NCBI GenBank assembly: GCA_949358305.1
Contig: OX442315.1
Span: 8,706,427 to 8,770,426 of the forward strand
DNA: 64,000 nucleotides
From: Strigamia acuminata
Lineage: Eukaryota > Arthropoda > Chilopoda > Geophilomorpha > Linotaeniidae
Direction of reading: 5' to 3'
In this document: positions 38,683 through 49,949 of the stretch, one piece after another
Position numbering within the stretch: position 1 is the first letter of the stretch
How the letters are laid out: the number at the start of each line of letters is the position of its first letter
Position numbers and translations under genes: made by a program
The notes under the pieces: model-generated
Told to the model about the DNA's origin: nothing
Databases searched by the model: none
Seen by the model: the letters and a program-made list of their open reading frames with translations, nothing else

Positions 38683-41464
38683 ATGCATCGCGTGCGATAC
38701 TTTACGACAGTTTTCAGCGAACAGTTAAACTGTAAGTAATTTTTCTGAAAGAAAAATAGAATAAATTATATTTTATATACTTTATAATTCTTTCTAGCCG
38801 AAAGAATTTTGCCATTCAGTGCGAAAAGAAGGCGAATGGCAGACGAAGCCGTCAATCTTCATCCAGATGATGAAATGCCGATGGACGAGGCAAACGGAGC
38901 CGAGCAATTAACGCTCCAACAACGGGTAATTTATTAAAAATATTTTTACCAAGTGTTTCAGTCACGAAATTTGAGTAAAGTCAAGTTTTGTGACATCAAA
39001 CACGAGCCGCTCCAAGTTAAAAATGGCGGCTATAAAAGTCACGTGCTTCAAGCATGTGCGAAGGGAGTTGCCATAGCAACCAACATCCCTTAGTGGTTCA
39101 CCGCCACAAGCTTCAAGCTTAAATAATTACAAACAAGAAATTGTTTGCTAATTATTAAATAAATTAATCCATTTTATTTATTTTTTCCTCTAGATTGAGC
39201 GAGATCGGGAAACGCCTCACGCGCTCCCGGATCACGTTCCGACTCAGCACCCGCTGATATTTCGGGCGGCGCTGCCCGAAAAGATCCGAAGACTCAAGAC
39301 GGACCGGATATCGTGGTGGAAATTGCGTCACGAGTTTTCCGGGGCCGCACTCCAAGGCCTCGGAGCCAAGGGCCGATTCATCGACCGACTTCGCGTCCCA
39401 GGTGTCGACGAAGTCACCTGGACCATGGAAGACAGCGCTCCAGGACAAATCGCTTCCGACTTGCTGCACAACCAGTGGCCAGTAACGCCGCAAGAGCGTT
39501 ACAACCGCCGAAAGGTGGTCAAGGGCGGCCGCATTAATTACGGCGCCCTTACCCAGTTGAGGAAGAACCTCAAGACGACTCAACGCGAGGTCGTACAGCG
39601 GTACCGAAAGTCCGTTCGTGACGGGAAGCCGCAATTTCCCGCCACACAAACCGAGCTCCATCAATTGGCGCTCGCCGGGTGCTTCAATGACTTTCCGGGG
39701 TTTTTCCCGTCAAAAGCGCTCCGAGCTGCCGCCGCGCAGCTCCTAGTCGACGAAAATCGACAGCTGACTCGTCAACTCGAGGCAGATGAGAACGCGCGCT
39801 GCGCACTCCCTTTCTTTCGCGAGGACGAAATTCCGGCTCCGACGCCAATCTTTTCCGCGCCGCAAGACGAGGATTTGAGAGTGGGACGACTCCCTCCCGC
39901 TGGATCAAGCACTGGACCACAGCGACGTGAATCCAGCCGCGACCGAGAGGAGCGACAGAGGCGATCGCGCCCCTACACCACGGACGCGCCACCGAATCGT
40001 CCACCGTCACGAAGAGGTCGAACTCCGGAGTCTTTATTCTCCTCGTCCTCCCAGAGCGTGGAATCCGACACGACCGTCAAATCCGCGCGCAGTGGCAGAA
40101 CGGCGTCCACTTACAGAGTGGACAACCCCGCCATTCCATACGCAATGCGTCGTGTTGTCGGGGATATCTCCCCCGACTTTAGCGTGCCTGTGCCAGGACA
40201 CGCTAGCCGCTTGCCGGAGCATGGATATGTTGCCCGCTTGCCTGCCGGAGTTAGTAACTTACAGCTCCGGCCGTTTTTTAGCCAGTCTTTCGGACCCCAG
40301 TGGACCTGCTACGAGCAGCAGCCCATTAGAGCGCAGCAAGAAGTGCTCAAGAAGCTGGACGCCTACCAAAGCGCCCAGCTCACCGAATCACAGAAGGATT
40401 GGCAGAGACTAGCTGAAAGGCTAGAACTCTCCGACATCAAAACGATTGATGATCCCCGTCTGATGGATTTTCAGCGTCAGCTGATTTCGGGGATGACCAG
40501 GGTGTTGTACCCTGGTGTTCTTCCTTCGCCAGGACAGGCGTTGGCGGCCATTACCTACCTGTGGACCGCCCCGATGGGCCTGTCGGAGGAAAAAGTCGAG
40601 TTGTGGTACCACATCAGACTGGACCCACCTACGATTCTAGCCGAATTAATAAAGCAGATCGTAGCAAACGGCGAAACTGAAGAAGAAGCCGCCGTTCGGT
40701 TGAGGACCGAATGGTCATTTGCGAAGGCCACGGCGCAGCAGGCTCGAAGTGTTCCGCCTCCCGCTACCTGCGCCACAGCGGCCGCGTCATTAGCTGCTTT
40801 CCAGTCGGCTCAAGAAGCGCCTGGATGTTCATTTTGGACGGAGAACCGAAGAAGTTCTCAAACTCCATCCGGAGTTCAAGCGGTGACGATGCCCCGCATG
40901 CTCCCAGGTGCTGGTCGAGCCCAAGGACGAGGGAATTTGCCCTCGCCAACCTCCGCACCCGCGTTGGTTTTTGCTGGTTCGCCGAGCCAGTTCGACGACG
41001 TCGGAGAAGAGGACTCACGTCCGCCGCCGCCGCCGCCGTCAGTCAAGCCAATGAAGAAGGAATCGGCCTTCAAAACATTGATGCGGTTGTATCCGCATTT
41101 TTACTTAACGCCGGACACACGGACGGTGTTAAGTAACGACAGTAAACTCTCGAGGCGAGTGTTTATGTGGCTCGAAGACCACATCCGGGTGTTGAGCCCT
41201 CCGTCGATTCTCCATGATCGGCTCCTGAAGGCGCGATTGGCGCCAATGGATCCGATTGAGTTCGCGGCCATGGGGTTCTTCAACCGAGCCAATTCCGCAA
41301 GGATCCTCCAGGTTTGGCTTCACGTCAACCCTGGAATGGTCTCCGGACCAAACGCAGGTCGTGACCTGTGTATCGTCAACGAGCGATCAGATCCGCGGAA
41401 CAACGCCACGGACATGATGCGCCCGTCGACGCCTGAGAAGAGTCAGGGCATGGACGAATCTTAA
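38683..41464 (+). CDS. 3' accessory gene of gypsy copy B, three exons, 815 codons
   Basis: Exons: 38683-38731, 38798-38925, 39194-41464; introns 66 and 268 nt. Donors GTAAGT and GTAATT, acceptors TTTCTAG and CCTCTAG. Exons 1 and 2 have the same lengths (49 and 128 nt) and phases as in copy A. Starts MHRVRYFTT. The exon 2 product is small and charged (KRRRMADEA...), and exon 3 continues IERDRETPHALPDH. The Ser/Arg-rich middle, Pro runs and conserved C-terminal LYPHFYLTPDTRT block match copy A. There is no signal peptide, no clear membrane helix and no known catalytic motif; function unknown. The basic and SR-rich parts could suit RNA or nuclear interaction, which is speculation. Without splicing, the frame at 39323-41464 alone gives about 713 codons. 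Confidence 0.72.
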
Positions 41465-41514
41465 ATTGGATTCGTTCATTTCTCTCCATGTAAGATTCGT
41501 CTTAAATGGGGGGA

Positions 41515-42489
41515 TGTGTGGTGATCTCAAATATTTCACCAACTTAGAAGATAAATTAATTGTGTCTTCTAATTAATTTGACTGTGGCACACGCCAAGTC
41601 GAATCATGTGACGAAGGGGAGGAAACTTCCCTAGGCACATATCACCTCAGGTTGGCTGGGGTGAAAGACAGTAATTAACCGTTATGGTGCAATATTGGGC
41701 AATAATCCTTTGTTGCACCAGTTTCAGCTAATTGCGCAGATTATCTGCGCAATATTGAAGCGTGCCGGGCTCGCGCCCTAGCTTCAATCGGGACTCTAAT
41801 CTAAACATCACAACCCACAACATCACTGCGATATTTGCTCCGACAATACGTATTGACAGTGGACCGTGACCCAATTAGTTTCACCTGCTATCTTTGTACA
41901 AGAAACGTACAAAGCCAGCAATTCAGCTTGATTTAGCCGTTGCTAAATTAAGCTATCGAGAAGAAGAAGTTTCCCGAAGTGACGTGAACCATCGCCGTCG
42001 CAGCAGCGCGAACTGTTGCCACCGCCATCGAACGCCAGTCGGACGCCCATAACCGTGAACCACCGCCGCCGAGCCGTCGTACGAGTTACGGAAGGACCCA
42101 CGAGAACCATCGTCGCCAGGACCATCGTTCGTGAGTCGTATTACGAAGACATTTTGTCTCCGAAACAACTTCCAGTTGTCAAGCGCCATCGCCGCGCTTT
42201 GTAGCTTGCAACAGTCGTTGCAAGCCCTTCCATTGTTTTCCCGCTCATTATTTCGCGACATTGTCGCTTCGTATCATTTTAATTCTTAAATTATTCATTA
42301 CTAGTCATTTGTATTAAAGTGTAATAAAAACTGTGTGATTTTTACTGATAAAACTGTCTTTTTATTTCTTCTTGTTTAAAATTAACCCTAGATAATTTTC
42401 GGCCGCGATATAAGTCTTTAACGAGCATTCACCTGCGGTTTCACGCTTATTTATTAGGAATAAGTGTGATAAAAACCCGGATCGCAGCA
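41515..42489 (+). repeat. 3' LTR of gypsy copy B (975 bp)
   Basis: Begins after AAATGGGGGGA (purine tract 41505-41514), ends GGATCGCAGCA. It abuts an unrelated minus-strand ORF at 42490. Confidence 0.95.
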
Positions 42490-43603
42490 CCGTGTCTTCT
42501 AGTCGAACCCCAAACACACTTTGTGATCCATTCATGACGCAAATACTTTCTTCATTTAAATACCCCATCCGGGTATGCCACAATGAGAATGGAAGAACCC
42601 TGTCCTTGTCAAACTTTTCTTTCTGCTTTGCAACCTTTCTAGGATTCTTTTTCTGGTTTTTAATACCAGAATTTAAGGGATCACTCTGATTAATTCTTGT
42701 TCTTGGCCTTTGGTTTCTCAAACCTCCTTTGGATTTCCCTGAAATCTCTTCCAAAAGATCACTTCTATTAATCACAATCATGCCATTTAATCCTCTATTC
42801 GGATCCCCTTCTTTCTTTTCATTCCAAACCCCGTTTGAATGTTTCATTCCTGATAATCTAGGCCTAATTTCTTTCTTTATTTTAACAGAATTAAGGGGGT
42901 TACCACATTTAACTGTGGTGAAATTCAATTTTTTATTCCCTTTTCTAATTTGAACCTTGTTCAAATATTCAGAACTCCCATGTCTATGTTGGGATTCAAT
43001 GTCCAGTCCTTTACCATTTGAGATTATGCTCAAATCATCTGTGGTATTCGAAACCCCATTCAAATCAACCACTTTATTGCCCTGATTTATGTCATTAGTG
43101 CCCTGCACTTTGTTATTGCTAACCCCATTCGCTTCAGTTTTATACACACGCGTTCTACTAATTGCCAAAATTAGATCACTAATGGCCCCTGCCAAAACTT
43201 CAATGTCATGTGTTAATGCGCTCTTACAAACTAAATGGGTTAGTAACAATACAGTTTCATTTAAATCAGAATTCAATTTTAAATCATCAATGTGTTTGTT
43301 AAAAACACTTAGTCCCCGCATGTCCATTCCTAATTGGATGCCGTCGAGACCATCACTTTTATTTTCCAATTGTTCATTAAGTGCCTTGTGCACTGCTTGT
43401 CCGATAAAGACTTTTTGTCCATGCATTCCCATCTTCAATTGTGCCTCGTGTGTGTCGTCCATTGTCTGTTTTCTGCAGACATTCCCATTGTCCGTTGAAG
43501 ACCTTGTTGCACAAACCACTGTGTGCACAATATACAAGAGTTGTATATATTTGGCAGTTGTTAAAAAACCGAACATCTTACAAATCTCTAACACAACAGA
43601 CAT
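42490..43603 (-). CDS. Unknown minus-strand ORF truncated by the gypsy copy B LTR
   Basis: Reads on the minus strand from ATG at 43603 for about 371 codons to the LTR edge, then 41 more LTR-derived codons to a stop at 42362. Starts MSVVLEICKMFGFLTTAKY with a hydrophobic stretch (YIQLLYIVHTVVC) that could be a signal or membrane segment. The middle is hydrophilic, Asn/Lys/Gly-rich. Near the break it reads LPFSLWHTRMGYLNEESI, which resembles the WHxRxGHLN pattern of the pre-integrase region of copia Pol, a weak hint that it comes from a retroelement. Its first codons are antisense to the BEL pol fragment that begins near 43590. It is not otherwise recognised. Confidence 0.4.
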
Positions 43604-46600
43604 TCATAAGAACTGACCTGTCGAGAAAACTAAATCTAAAAATTATACGAACCGAGCAAATGACTTTATCCGTGTTTGGTCGCGAACCGACGACTGGAGT
43701 TCACAACAAGGTGGAGTTAACTCTCATCCAACGCACGCCGAGACGTCTCGCATTACAATCGAAGCAGTAGAGATCTCACACGTGACGTCGACACCTTGCG
43801 AAGTCCCGAACGAGTACTTAGGAAAAAAATTAGAGGAGAAGGGAGTCCAAGTAACGTGCAAACAAGTGGCCCTACATTCCGACAAAGTGGACCTGCTGAT
43901 GGGAGTCGACAATTACTGGAAAATTACAACAAAAAGAACAGAATTCATCGAAGACAACCTGATAGCGGTCAACACGAATTTCGGGTGGACACTGCACGGT
44001 CAGACTACCAACGGCATACACATCCTGGCATCAACGGTGAGGACAAATCGAATAACTCTTGTACGATCCACAGATGACATTATGAGGAAACTCTGGGAAT
44101 TGGAGGCCATCGGAGTCCAACACGAGTCAATAGCAGACACAGATGAAACTGAAGTTCTGCGCAAATTTGACGAGTCGATTCGATGGAGAGGAAAGAATTA
44201 CTCGGTGGCGCTGCCTTGGATCGTCGACAGCAACGAGCTCGAAGACAACTTTGCAATTGCCTAACAACGCTTCTTGAACCTGCTCAGAAAATTCCGACGA
44301 CAGCCCAACTTATATTTAGAATATAAGAAGGTTATCGAGGAACAGCTAGAACAGGGCATTGTTGAAGAAGTAACCGGAGACACGTCCAATCCAATTTATT
44401 ACATGCCACACAGGCCAATAATAAAGGAAAAGCAAGTCACAACAAAACTGAGGATCGTGTTCGACGCGTCAGCCCATCGGAAGGGACAGCTATCACTAAA
44501 CGATTGCCTGTCTAAAGGTATAAATTTTTTGCCATCCCTAATTGTCGTATTGATGAAGTTTAGACTAAAAATCGCTGAGACGTCGGATATTCGCAAGACA
44601 TTCCACATGATCGAAATTGAAGTCAAAGATCGAGACGTGACACGTTTTCTATGGATCTGCGCAGATTGGGACGGAACAGGACGAGCCAAAATTCGAATAT
44701 TACGCCAAACACGTGTTTTTTTTCGGCGCTGCACCCAGTCCCTTCCTACTGAACGCGACCATCAAACGTCACATCAAAATTTACAAAGACAAATATCCTG
44801 CCACATATGAATTACTCAGTCGATTTTTGTACGTGGACGACCTAATCACATCGGTGGACGATATTGACCAAGCAGTGAAGACGTACGACCAAGCTCGCGA
44901 AATGCTCTCATCAGCCGGCATGCAACTGGTGAAATGGCAGACTAATTCTCCTGAACTGCGCGAGATATTCAGAAAGGGAGACCCTACGGATGCAAATGTG
45001 ACGTCCAATGAAGAATCCAAAGTACTGGGACTGAAATGGGACCCGACCTCGGACAAACTGAGTTTGCAAATTGAAAACGTATCGAGCGTGAACAGCAAAA
45101 CAGTGACGAAGAGAGAAGTAGTCCAAATCACCGCCCAGATATTCGACCCACTTGGATTCGTCACGCCATTCACCGTCACAGTAAGAATTTTCTTCCAGTC
45201 ACTTTGGTTGAGAAAACTAGAATGGGATGACATATTGGATGAAACTCTTAAACTCAACTGGTTTAAATGGGCAGAACAAATACCAAAACTGAGCGAATTC
45301 CATATTCCAAGATGGTTGGGAGTGAAAAATGAAATGAACTGCGAGTTCCATATTTTTTCCGATGCAAGCCCAAAGGCGTACGGTGCTGTCGCCTACATAC
45401 AAGACACCACGGAAGACTTAATCAATTCGTTCTTTATTTTTTCTAAATGTAGGGTGGCACCAGTCAAGGCATTAACGTTGCCAAAATTGGAATTAATGGG
45501 AGCTTTAGTAGCAGTCCGCATGGCCGACCAAATTAAAGAGGTGACGAGCTGCCGTGAAATACATTATTGGACCGACTCCAAAATATGCATACATTGGATC
45601 CGCAACACAGCTAAAAGGCCGCCGACATTCATACAGAATAGAGTGCTGGAGATCCGAGAAAAGTCAAAAACCGACAATTGGAGACAACTACCGGGCACAG
45701 ACAATCCTGCTGACCGTTTAACACGCGGTTTAACAGTCGACGAATTGATGACCGACCAGCTGTGGTGGAACGGACCAGACTGGATGCGAGGCTCTCGTGA
45801 CGATTGGCCGAGTTCTCAAGTGGAGATAGCGGACGAGTCAGACGAGGACGACATCGAAACTCACGTCGAATCCCTCCAAATCATTAACGCAAATTTTATT
45901 TTTTCTAGATTTGGTTCGTTTGGTCGACTACGACGTGTCACAGCTTGGATGCTGAGATTCGCAGCCAATACACGGACCGTCGACATCTTAAATAGAGTTC
46001 AAGGACCGTTGACCGTCACCGAACTCGAGCGGGCTGAGACGACACTGATCCGAGCCGCACAGCGAGAGAACTACGGGGTCGAGATGACACAACTCCAAAA
46101 TGAAAGACCACTGACCGGTTCTAAACTACAGAATTTAGACTTCTTTCTGGACGACTCCGGAGTGCTGAAGTTGCACACTCGATTCAGCAACTCAAAAGAC
46201 GTTATCACTGCAAACCCCCCCCCCCCCCCCCCCCCGTGTTCCTCCCATCCAATCACGCACTCACTAAATTGATTTTGTCGTTTTCACACTCTCAGGTTTT
46301 CCATTGCGGTTTGACGGCCACCTTGGCACATTTCCGTCAGAATTACTGGACGGCATCCGCAAGGAGAACCTTGAAGACAATCATAAAAAGATGCGTGACT
46401 TGTAAACGAATAAATGGACGATTGATGAGAGAGGTGCCCGGACAGCTACCTTTTGATCGAGTATCACAGTGCAGCCCATTCGCTATCACCGGAGTCGACT
46501 TTGCGGTCCCAATCGTTGTACGCGGAAGAAAGACTAAAGCATACATTGCTCTCTTCACTTGTGCCAATATCCGAGCTGTACATTTGGAACTGATTCCATC

Positions 46601-47404
46601 ACTCACTACTTCAGATTTCGTAAGCGTTCTGGAGCGTTTCATCAGCCGACGTGGAATGCCAAAAACTATCTACAGTGACAACGGGACAACGTTCCATCGT
46701 ACTAACCGTGAATTATGTGCCTTATTACGAAATACAAGGGATGACTCCGCGCGTAATTTCCTAACTCAAAAGGGGATTGAGTGGAAGTTCATCGTGGAAA
46801 ATGCTCCTTGGTGGGGAGGATTTTGGGAGAGGATGATTCAAACTGTCAAGTCTTGTTTAAAAAAGACGATTGGATTAGCCTCTCTCAACTTCTTTCAACT
46901 AGAAACTTTGCTCACCCAGGTAGAAGCCATCATAAACAAAAGACCCATTACCTACTGTATATCTATGACACGCCGAATGAACCTGAAGCTCTCACACCGG
47001 CCCATTTTTTGACGGGGAGCAGTTTGAATATTCTGCCATCCGCTGAAGACGCTGCGTCGAACGAACCAACTCAGAAGTCGTTTGTCCAACAATGGAAGAG
47101 ACGTCAACACGTTTTAATGGACTTTTGGCGACGATGGTCTCGTGAGTATTTGGTCGACTTAAAAAAACAAGTAGGAAAACCAAATACTAGCCAGCTTCAA
47201 TTGGGAGATGTAGTGCTAGTAGAAGACTTATTAAAGTCAAGAGTCAACTGGAAAATGGCACGTGTTATTGACGTACACCCCAGTAGAGATGGTGTAACGC
47301 GTTCTTGTAAGCTATTAATGCCTAATGGCAATAAGTTTAGGCGACCTGTGCAACGCTTAATAAAAATGGAGATTCATTCCGGTCCCGTGCCGCCAGCAGT
47401 GTGA
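43590..47404 (+). pseudogene. pol: Decayed BEL/Pao-type pol
   Basis: BEL/Pao-like motifs occur in order across at least five frame segments: the end of the protease (QTFIRTDLSRKLNLK, 43590-43770); the linker (43782-44264, LLMGVDNYWK, GWTLHG); reverse transcriptase (44274-44810: LRIVFDASAH; 44713-46272: FLYVDDLITS); RNase H (FHIFSDASPKAYGAVAY and HYWTDSKICIHWI); integrase (46236-47012: CVTCKRINGR, IYSDNGTTF, APWWGGFWERM; 46781-47404: VVLVEDLLKSRVNWKMARV). Breaks include a stop at 44262-44264, frameshifts near 44715 and 46900, and a run of 21 C at 46215-46235. Gag and the protease active site are missing on the left, replaced by the unrelated minus-strand ORF. Inactive. Confidence 0.92.
46215..46235 (+). 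repeat. C21 homopolymer inside BEL pol
   Basis: GCAAA is followed by 21 C and then GTGTTCC. Four C would keep the frame between RNase H and integrase, so about 17 C have been gained, shifting the frame. Confidence 0.9.
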
Positions 47405-48009
47405 AAACCGACACGCTTTTACACGTTTAATTGTTGATTGTCGTTTATAATAATTAGAAACTTTGATGTATTGTTAATTTTAATTGTGTTTTATTTAATT
47501 TCTTTTAAATTTGTGTTTGTTTAGTCAAAAGTGGTTACTTTTCACCTTAAAACATTTATCTTTTTCATTCTGAGAATTTACTTAATTGCCAATGTGTTAT
47601 CAATTATCTAGTGTCTCCCCTTTGGAGTGCGTCATCTTTTATCCATGTGTTTCACTTTGTAGCATGGATTTTTAGTCATTTCCTTTTTTGTATTTAATTG
47701 TTTTTGTTCTAAAAAGAATAAAAGTTTAGTCTTGAAGAAGTTGTTGAACATACAAGTCACGTTTCTCATTTCTCAAATCTACACATTAATTTGAAGTTTG
47801 CTATTGTTATTCAGGGAATTAATCAATTATCCGCAATACCTTTATTGCATTTCAAAAACTCCCTTCGGCTTTAGGATTTAAACTGATTTGTTTGGATTGT
47901 GAAAAGAAACATGATCCATTAACATAGTGGTTCGCCGAAGTGACCCTCTGGTGACTAAACATGGCATCACCTCCAATTCCCGGCTTTTTCACTCATCCCT
48001 TTTAAACGC
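47405..48009. other. 3' region of the BEL element and junction to channel copy 3
   Basis: AT-rich; a likely polyadenylation signal GAATAAAAG lies near 47709. A BEL LTR is expected here, but with no second copy in the window its borders cannot be set. Confidence 0.4.
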
Positions 48010-48836
48010 CAGCATCTACAATGAGGCTACATATTATCCTAGCGGTGGGTAATAGAAGTAAAACAATACATATTTAACACCGAATGTTAACCAATTTATT
48101 TGGCCAGATTTGCCATTAATTCTAGCATTTGGTCAAATTAAAATTGAGAACTGAAAGCCATCATTAAAATTTGTATAAATTTATAGAAATTTAGGTCAAT
48201 TTTCTAAATTTTGGACATCTAAAAAAACGTTTTAAGCTTGTTTTGGTTGATATCAAATCAAAAAAAAATAATACTCATTAAAACTTAAATTTAATAGACA
48301 AGCACATATTAGTTGGTAAAAGGCATTCAATAATGAGGCGTGATGCAGGTGCATTTGTGAGTCTCTGATTGTCACGCCACTTTTATTTGAACACATACGC
48401 TTTCAAATCTATCTTAACTTTTAATATACTAAGTGTTATCGATCTGTGTGGTGCCGTGTCTCCTTTTCCATTAAAAAAATTGTCAAGGGTAAAAGTGGAT
48501 TTCAAAATAGCTACTTCCACTTGGAACTGCCATTTCTTACCATAGCTTGTTGGTTACAGAAAACTAAAGGTGACAAGGATGTAGCTTTATTTTCATTTAT
48601 ATTTTTGCTGTGCGTAATTGAATCAACAAAATCTGACGAAACAGGTGAGCAACATTTTCTTAGAAAATAGTAAAAAAAAATTGTTTGGAACAATTTTATT
48701 TTTCTACTATTTTCTAGAAAAATTAGGTGCATTCAAAGTCAAATGAATTATGTGACGAATTTTACCCATTTTTACATGATTGTACACCATTTTTATCCAT
48801 TTTTACACAATTTTACATGATTTTTAGACGACTATA

Positions 48837-48988
48837 TACTCTTTCCACACTCAAGGTACACCTCCCAAAGCTTGGCTCCCATTGGCCACCAATCAACTGC
48901 AGTGCTGAGGATTAGTACAGCAGTTGATTGGTGGCCAATGGGAGCCAAGCTTTGGGAGGTGTACCTTGAGTGTGGAAAGAGTATAGAT
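48837..48988. repeat. Long near-perfect inverted repeat (arms about 66 nt)
   Basis: CTCTTTCCACACTCAAGGTA ... CACCAATCAACTGC on the left is mirrored by GCAGTTGATTGGTGGCCAAT ... TTGAGTGTGGAAAGAGTAT on the right, with a loop of about 17 nt (AGTGCTGAGGATTAGTA). Few or no mismatches are visible. It is flanked by TATA-type sequence. RNA from it would form a stable hairpin. Most likely a young palindromic MITE. Confidence 0.85.
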
Positions 48989-49134
48989 GATTTTGAATCA
49001 TTTTTACTCGGTTTTTCTCAATACTTACCCATTTTACACGACTTTTACCCAATTTCAATGATTTTATAAGTTTGATTCTTTTTTATCTCGTATTTCATGG
49101 TTTTCACCAATTTTTACATAATTATTACATATTT

Positions 49135-49455
49135 TTTTTCATTTATAAAAAACATATTTATAAAAATCTGTTAAAAACATATTTTTAAAAATCTGCTAAA
49201 AACATATTTTTAAAAATCTGTTAAAAACATATTTTTAAAAATCTGTTAAAAACATATTTTTAAAAATCCGTTAAAAACATGCATTTTTAAAAATCTGTTA
49301 ACATGCATTTTTAAAAATCTTTTAAAAACATGCATTTTTAAAAATCTGTTAAAACGTGCATTTTTAAAAATCTGTTAAAGACATGCATTTTTAAAAATCT
49401 GTTAAAAACATGCATTTTTAAAAATCTGTTAAAAACATGCATTTTTAAAAATATT
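49135..49455. repeat. AT-rich minisatellite, units of about 25-27 bp
   Basis: Tandem units of TTTTTAAAAATCTGTTAAAA with either ACATA or ACATGCA between them; the first part has 25-bp ACATA units, the second 27-bp ACATGCA units, about 12 in all. One subtype gave rise to the other by a 2-bp change. Confidence 0.9.
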
Positions 49456-49949
49456 AACTAAATAGCACATTTTTTTATATTTGCAGAAAAATATACATTT
49501 ATTGGGTAAGTACGGCAGAATGTTAGTCCAAAGTAACCGACCACGTCACCCATGGGGTTACAGCCCTGTGTGTGACGGGACGGTTGCTGGTGTAGTGTGC
49601 CTAATGGCACTGCCACACATGGGTAGATGGGAGACTCCAATCCCTAGACAGCGATTAAAGGCCAAAACCCAACAATCCGGAGTCCCTGTCTCAATCATTT
49701 ACGTGCGTATGCATCCCTCCCATGGAAGTCAATCCCCAGACTACCGTGGGTAAGACCATACCAGTCACAACCCTCGTCTGCTATATAAGTATTATCACCT
49801 GTTTAACCTAGTGGCAAAACACTAAATTACCCACAAATTCAATTTTCAATTGCCAGCCTACAATGAGGGTCCAGTTTCATTGAACAAAATTGTACATAAA
49901 TGTTTTACATTTTCATACAGAAACATCCATTTCTTCTTCACATTTTGAA

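Larger units (their letters stand above)
30207..42489 (+). mobile_element. Ty3/gypsy LTR retrotransposon, copy B, both LTRs present (12.3 kb)
   Basis: LTRs at 30207-31166 and 41515-42489, a tRNA-Pro-type primer site, gag broken in three frames, an intact pol of 1405 codons, and a spliced 3' accessory gene. No target duplication is visible: the left flank ends AAAAT while the right flank begins CCGTG. The two LTRs differ by substitutions and small indels, so the insertion is clearly older than the other two complete elements here. At 12.3 kb it is long for the superfamily because of the accessory gene. Confidence 0.95.
48010..49920 (+). repeat. Upstream block of channel copy 3, with insertions
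   Basis: Related to 7170-8806 and 24300-25262 up to about 48720. It is then occupied by a perfect-looking inverted repeat, an AT-rich minisatellite and an R1 copy (49525-49775, minus orientation) before the first coding exon. The candidate 5' exon is 48560-48644. Confidence 0.65.

Noticed and set aside
38683-41464. Envelope protein for the gypsy 3' gene
   Set aside because: Position fits an envelope gene, but there is no signal peptide, membrane anchor, cleavage site or Cys pattern.
49135-49455. CRISPR-like array
   Set aside because: Units follow each other without unique spacers; it is an AT-rich minisatellite in animal DNA.
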